A stretch of 64,000 bases of DNA from contig JASFXZ010000027.1 of NCBI GenBank assembly GCA_032209605.1, positions 9,443,372 through 9,507,371 of the forward strand. The letters run 5' to 3'. Under the pieces are notes generated by a model. The model was not told where the DNA came from, searched no databases, and saw nothing but the letters and a program-made list of their open reading frames with translations. The stretch's first letter is position 1. Each line of letters opens with the position of its first letter. Positions 59,604 through 64,000 of this stretch are shown here, one piece after another. Made by a program: the position numbers and the translations under genes. This stretch comes from Mactromeris polynyma. Lineage: Eukaryota > Mollusca > Bivalvia > Venerida > Mactridae.

Positions 59604-59853
59604 TCACGTTGTCCCGGAGGTCCGTACAATCGGGGACACCTTCTTATTAAGTTCACTCTTGTAACGTTGTTTTTTCATAGCTACCTCTGATCTGGCCATT
59701 TCTACCGCATGAGCGACGGGTGTCACGAGTTCAATTACGGGTCCTTCAACCGCGCCACCCGACTGAGTTTTTCCAACCACACAATGCTCTGTATTATTAG
59801 GCCTTAGCCTCAGCCATCTGTCGAAAATGTTGTGTCCAGCGTTCTATGTTCAT
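59604..59853 (-). pseudogene. Small degraded frame downstream of the ATPase
   Basis: An ATG (59851-59853) opens MNIERWTQHF..., which is closed by TAA after 18 codons. In another frame the sequence continues with a GGAVEGPVIELVTPVAHAVE segment and a lysine-rich end to TGA at 59604. The shift suggests one broken gene of roughly 80 residues. A GGG/VTP-containing small basic protein beside the packaging ATPase is common in Polinton-like elements as far as I recall; the exact family is not established here. Confidence 0.4.
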
Positions 59854-59895
59854 TTTTGTTTTGTACATGTATTAGTATTCGTAGGCCTTTCCCCC

Positions 59896-60102
59896 TTATA
59901 ACCATTCTTCGTCATCACTCTGGTCGCTGTCGTCGTTCTCTGACTTCAATATACCTTCTATTAAATAATGGTGTTTCTGAACAGCCGACTTGATGGCCTG
60001 TTGTAGTATCATTCCCTCAGACACGAGTTCGTGCGCATCTTCCATTACGCGTTGGTGAATGACTCCATATTCTAATTGGAAGGTGTAGAGAAGCAGTTGT
60101 CT
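59896..60102 (-). pseudogene. Read-through extension of the ATPase frame
   Basis: After the TAG that closes the ATPase frame, the same frame stays open for 68 more codons to a TAA at 59896-59898. It has a helical, then acidic C-terminus (SENDDSDQSDDEEWL). The unbroken phase and coding-like composition suggest that the TAG is a later mutation in a longer protein. Confidence 0.5.
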
Positions 60103-61647
60103 CTACATACGCATGACACTTGTTAGGTATTCCGCTTTAATTTTTGATTCTGCCTTTCTCTTGGCATCGTCAATAGACATTCCATCTCGCTCATATTTTT
60201 CGACTTTTTCTCTCCACGATTCTTCATTATTGGCTGTTGCTTTACGAAACATGGCATCAAACACTTTGTCCTCTTCACTGTCCCTGTCCTCTACATCTTC
60301 TTCGCTCTGGTAATCGGAAATCCAACGTTTTAAAGGAGACGTTTCCACGTGATCGTCCTCGGCTGAACGCTTATAACACCATCGTTTAACGTGATTCTGT
60401 AAAGAATGAACGTCACCAAACACGATACCGCAATCGTCGCAACCGATCATACCTAGACTGTTATCAGACTCGAGGCTGGAATAACTCTCAATGTTCTCTA
60501 CCGGAGTACCCCTTATAGGAGGATTTAGGTTTGGTTCTCTTACAATATCTGAAGGTTCAGACGGACTATTGGGAATAGGACCTCTTAAACGACTAGATTC
60601 TGGAGTTTCTGGTTTCAAATCGACGAGAAGGTAACCGTACCGTTGACTGGTAGCTTCTTGAAAACGAATCATCAAATAACCAGTCTTCCCGGGATACATT
60701 TGTCGCGCTAAAGTCATTACAGGTTGTTGGTCAATTGGATTCTTAAATAATACTAAATAATGGCAATTTCTTCTCTGGGTGGGATCCTTACTAAAGTACA
60801 AATTTTGATTCAGTGCCATGACGGATAGATTTCTATGGTGAGACCCCTCCGTAAAGAGGTCCGTAATCCTCGGATCTTTGCTGGCCATTGACATGAGGTC
60901 ATCCAAAATAATAAGTATGTATGTATTACTGTGTTTATGAGGTCGCCCATCGCCGCGCACATTTTTTATAATGCACTTTATGGTATTTTGGTCGACCCGG
61001 TATGTCCCCCGCACACCATAAATATACTTTTTGAAACCGAAGGGGGAAATTTACCTGCCAGTAGAGCAGTATAGGTCAAACAGACAATTGTAGAAGCCAA
61101 AGACGGTCACTGCACAGTGCCAATGAGACCCATCGTACAGTTACCATTTTCCTGGCACCTAACCAGTACTTTCCTGGAATCTATCCGGTACTTTCCTGGT
61201 TACATGCCAGTACTATGTTAGGTGGGAAACACTGACGAGCATTTCTGTTTTATCCGACGAGATGAGGGATCGAACCCACGACCTTCGGATTCGTAGTCAG
61301 CAGATTTAACAACTGAGCCACAGGGCCACCTCCAAACTAATAAGATTGGTCACGGAGGGGTTTAAATAGGCGTCATCCTCCAGGTGGTGAGGAAGTTCCT
61401 GTATAAATTCTACCCTGGGATAGACGGTTCTTTGTAAGACCTCGTATAACAGTTGCCACCTTTTGTAGAGCCAAATTATTCGTTGTTGCGCTGGTTGTAT
61501 CTTGTCAGACTGAAGTAACTGGGTCACAAAGTGGGTCTTCCCGCAGGAGGTGGGTCCACTGACCATACACGTGAATGGATGTTTGAATACAAAGTCGTTG
61601 TTTTTATGAGTTTCTGAGCTTTTGAGGTGAAACTTCAAAACAGACAT
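60103..61647 (-). pseudogene. Packaging-ATPase-like gene (FtsK/HerA type), disrupted
   Basis: The first part (ATG at 61647) carries a Walker A motif GPTSCGKT at residues 31-38 after HPFTCMVS. The second part carries a Walker-B-like LIILDDLM, then LFTEGSHHRNLSV, a FKNPIDQQP segment and ARQMYPGK, the block order of packaging ATPases from Polinton/adintovirus-like elements as I recall them. A C-terminal single zinc finger (CDDCGIVFGDVHSLQNHVKR) and an acidic tail follow. A 422-bp SINE-bearing insertion splits the gene between the Walker A and B regions. The two parts are in the same frame if the insertion and one duplicated target copy are discounted, so the gene was intact when the insertion occurred. 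Such ATPases load DNA into capsids; here it is a non-functional genomic relic. The exact element family needs comparison. Confidence 0.7.
60916..61337 (-). mobile_element. SINE insertion inside the ATPase gene
   Basis: On the minus strand the head reads like a tRNA: CCTGTGGCTCAGTTGTTAAA (A box) and GGTCGTGGGTTCGATCCC (B box), ending near 61262. The body has three CCAGGAAA(G)TAC/TGG-type phrases. Both sides are bounded by TAATAAG (60909-60915 and 61338-61344), a perfect 7-bp target duplication. It interrupts the ATPase frame. Confidence 0.8.
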
Positions 61648-61707
61648 TTTAAAGTTCTTAGCTCTGATTTTCTTATCACGCACCAATCTGTCTGCAATCT
61701 CGCACAA

Positions 61708-63390
61708 TCAAAATCACGTGGGCCATTTTTCATCGACTAAATCATCTGTTTGTTTGCAGACCAATCTTAATATAAACTGGTTTAAGTTTTTCAACCAAAC
61801 TACAACAAAACTGAAACCTCAAACCTGAACCGGGTTTTGCAAAACAAATTCGCCCTATATCGACTACAAAACATTTCAGAACATCGAGAACACGTGATTT
61901 TATCCATTGTTAGTTCCATATGCGACTCCGGTACATAAGAATAGCTTTGAGGTGATGCTGGCGCCTAAACAAAATGTTCAAAGGCAACTCTAGTGCTTTA
62001 TAAGAAATACTCCCAAACAGGCGGCTCCGGTGCGCAATTTAATGACCCTCGGATGGCATCTGTATACAAACATGCATATCTCAGGCTGATCGTGTAGTCT
62101 ATGATTCACACAATGGTTTTTCTGAACATCTTGGCTTTGTTCAAAATAGCCTTATTTTTACCAAAGCACGATACACTTCGTGATACAGAATTGTTTAATG
62201 ATCGGATTTAATTACAATAGAGATGAGACATTTGAAAGTCAGTCGGAACGATCATCAAAAATAAAACTTTTACGAGGCGAAAATTTGTTGCGTATTTATA
62301 AATCAGAAATTTAATGGTTTGTTTACTTATTTTCGCTTTCAAGTTAACCACACTGTACATTTAATCGCCAAGAAAGCAAACACTTAATGAAATAAAAACG
62401 GAAAGCGGAATTACTTTATGTTTCATATCATTGTTTATTCAGATACTTTTTATTTTACGCATGCGCGGTTTCATACAAAGTGACCTTCAGTAAGATGACG
62501 ATAAACCAAAATAAAACAAGGAAATACAGAAGTAATGTACATTACTTTTTCACCGTTTACTGTTTTCACTTAAGGTTTATAACATAATGAATTCATTGTA
62601 TGAGATGAGTTATTGTGTATATGTGATAAGAAGCCTTCAAGCTATACGTATTTGACATAGGAAGGACACCAACAATATTTGAGATGTAGAGATAGGTGAC
62701 AACGGAAATATTATAGATATATGTCTGTACATGGTCACGTGTGGTTTCAACCATGTTTTTTTCCATTAATTCTCAAATGCCCGGAGTGGTTGAATTGACT
62801 TAAGCGTCATTCCAATCGGACATGATTTCCGACATAGGTGGGCAGTCGAAGAACATGTTCTATGTGACGACTACACTAAATATGATTCATGTCGGACTAA
62901 TTTTCTTGTATGTTAGGTGATAGTTTGTCTCAATTTCTATTTTCTATATTTTTAAAGATATAGAAGAATATTTCAGTTTAAACAATATGTAGTATCGACA
63001 GCAGTATGAGTATTTATATGAAATGAATAAAATGTTACTTAAGCATTAGAAATTTAAGATTCCACACCTGTCAGAGATTAGGTTTGTGTAAATTTCTTTT
63101 TTTACCAACAATGGTTGAGTTGTGTTGGGTTTAATGCCCTATCAACAGCTTTGGTCATTTTAAGGCGGTGTCAGTCTATAAAGGTCTACTTGGGCTTCAC
63201 AACCTCGGTTTCAATACAAGTGACCGACTTCTTTCCCACTTTCATCAGCGGAGGGAAATAAATGCTTTGTGCGCACTGTTTATTTTTAAAAAGCTTTGCA
63301 ACAATCATTATGGTCAATCAAAGAGTTTTAGCTTTTACAGAAGATACCTGTTTTCCTAAACAAATGCCGATCTTGATTCAAATGTAAGAA
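61708..63390. other. No gene recognised
   Basis: Upstream of the ATPase pseudogene and extending to the terminal minisatellite. AT-rich, with no conserved frame, tRNA-like head or clear inverted repeats noticed. A terminal repeat of the virus-like island was looked for here and not found. Confidence 0.3.
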
Positions 63391-64000
63391 ACTGAATACT
63401 GCATGTGAGTCAGCAATAAGGGTGAATACTGCATTTGAGTCAGCAATAAGGGTGAATACTGCATGTGAGTCAGCAATAAGGGTGAATACTACATGTGAGT
63501 CAGCAATAAGGGTGAATACTACATGTGAGTCAGCAATAAGGGTGAATACTACATGTGAGTCAGCAATAAGGGTGAATACTACATGTGAGTCAGCAATAAG
63601 GGTGAATACTACATGTGAGTCAGCAATAAGGGTGAATACTGCATGTGAGTCAGCAATAAGGGTGAATACTGCATGTGAGTCAGCAATAAGGGTGAATACT
63701 ACATGTGAGTCAGCACTAAGGATGAATACTGCATGTGAGTCAGCAATAAGGTTGAATACTACATGTGAGTCAGCAATAAGGGTGAATACTACATGTGAGT
63801 CAGCAATAAGGGTGAATACTGCATGTGAGTCAGCAATAAGGGTGAATACTACATGTGAGTCAGCAATAATGGTGAATACTACATGTGAGTCAGCAATAAG
63901 GGTGAATACTGCATGTGAGTCAGCAATAAGGGTGAATACTGCATGTGAGTCAGCAATAAGGGTGAATACTGCATGTGAGTCAGCAATAAGGGTGAATACT
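63391..64000. repeat. 30-bp minisatellite running off the window
   Basis: About 20 units GGGTGAATACTACATGTGAG plus TCAGCAATAA, with a frequent TACATG/TGCATG switch. Each unit has an in-frame TGA in the frame that would keep a 10-residue period, so it is not coding on the plus strand. The array continues past position 64000. Confidence 0.96.

Overview
This is metazoan nuclear DNA: multi-exon genes with GT/AG introns, tRNA-derived SINEs, non-LTR retrotransposon remains, many terminal-inverted-repeat elements and at least eight minisatellites. It is AT-rich. A CTCF-family zinc-finger gene, an SLC7 amino-acid transporter and a CUB/LDLa receptor together point to a bilaterian. The SINE types and minisatellite load suggest a lophotrochozoan, most likely a mollusc; the species is inference only.

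Layout. (1) 1701-5136 (+): a two-exon gene for a 399-residue protein of unknown function with a C-x2-C/H/C zinc-binding-like motif. (2) 5765-19230 (-): six coding exons for a 317-residue type I membrane protein (signal peptide, one CUB, one LDLa, one transmembrane helix, tyrosine-rich tail), convergent with gene 1. Its introns hold a 1.5-kb 52-bp minisatellite, a 34-bp minisatellite and several MITEs. (3) 19231-25415: upstream region of gene 2 with a 20-bp minisatellite, then AT-rich DNA that probably includes the 3' UTR of gene 4. (4) 25416-33770 (-): nine coding exons for a 477-residue SLC7-family light-chain transporter, with a 22-bp minisatellite in one intron. (5) About 35140-35500: a compact divergent promoter with a YY1-like site. 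(6) 37073-50423 (+): fourteen coding exons for a 976-residue, divergent CTCF-family protein with ten intact zinc fingers, a decayed eleventh and a YDF motif like the cohesin-binding motif of CTCF. (7) 50424-54002: its 3' UTR with a 29-bp minisatellite, then a composite 33/53-bp minisatellite. (8) 54003-64000: gene-poor, mobile-element territory: a SINE, a palindromic element, a LINE fragment, and a decayed virus-like island (58976-61647) with a packaging-ATPase pseudogene split by a SINE, a TBP-like remnant and short degraded reading frames. A 30-bp minisatellite runs off the right edge.

Gene models 1, 2, 4 and 6 were assembled by hand from splice signals. Every junction keeps codon phase and each total is a whole number of codons ending at a stop, which is the main support for the exon sets. 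The most notable items are the divergent CTCF-family gene that keeps a YDF motif and the virus-like island pairing a packaging ATPase with a TBP-like gene.
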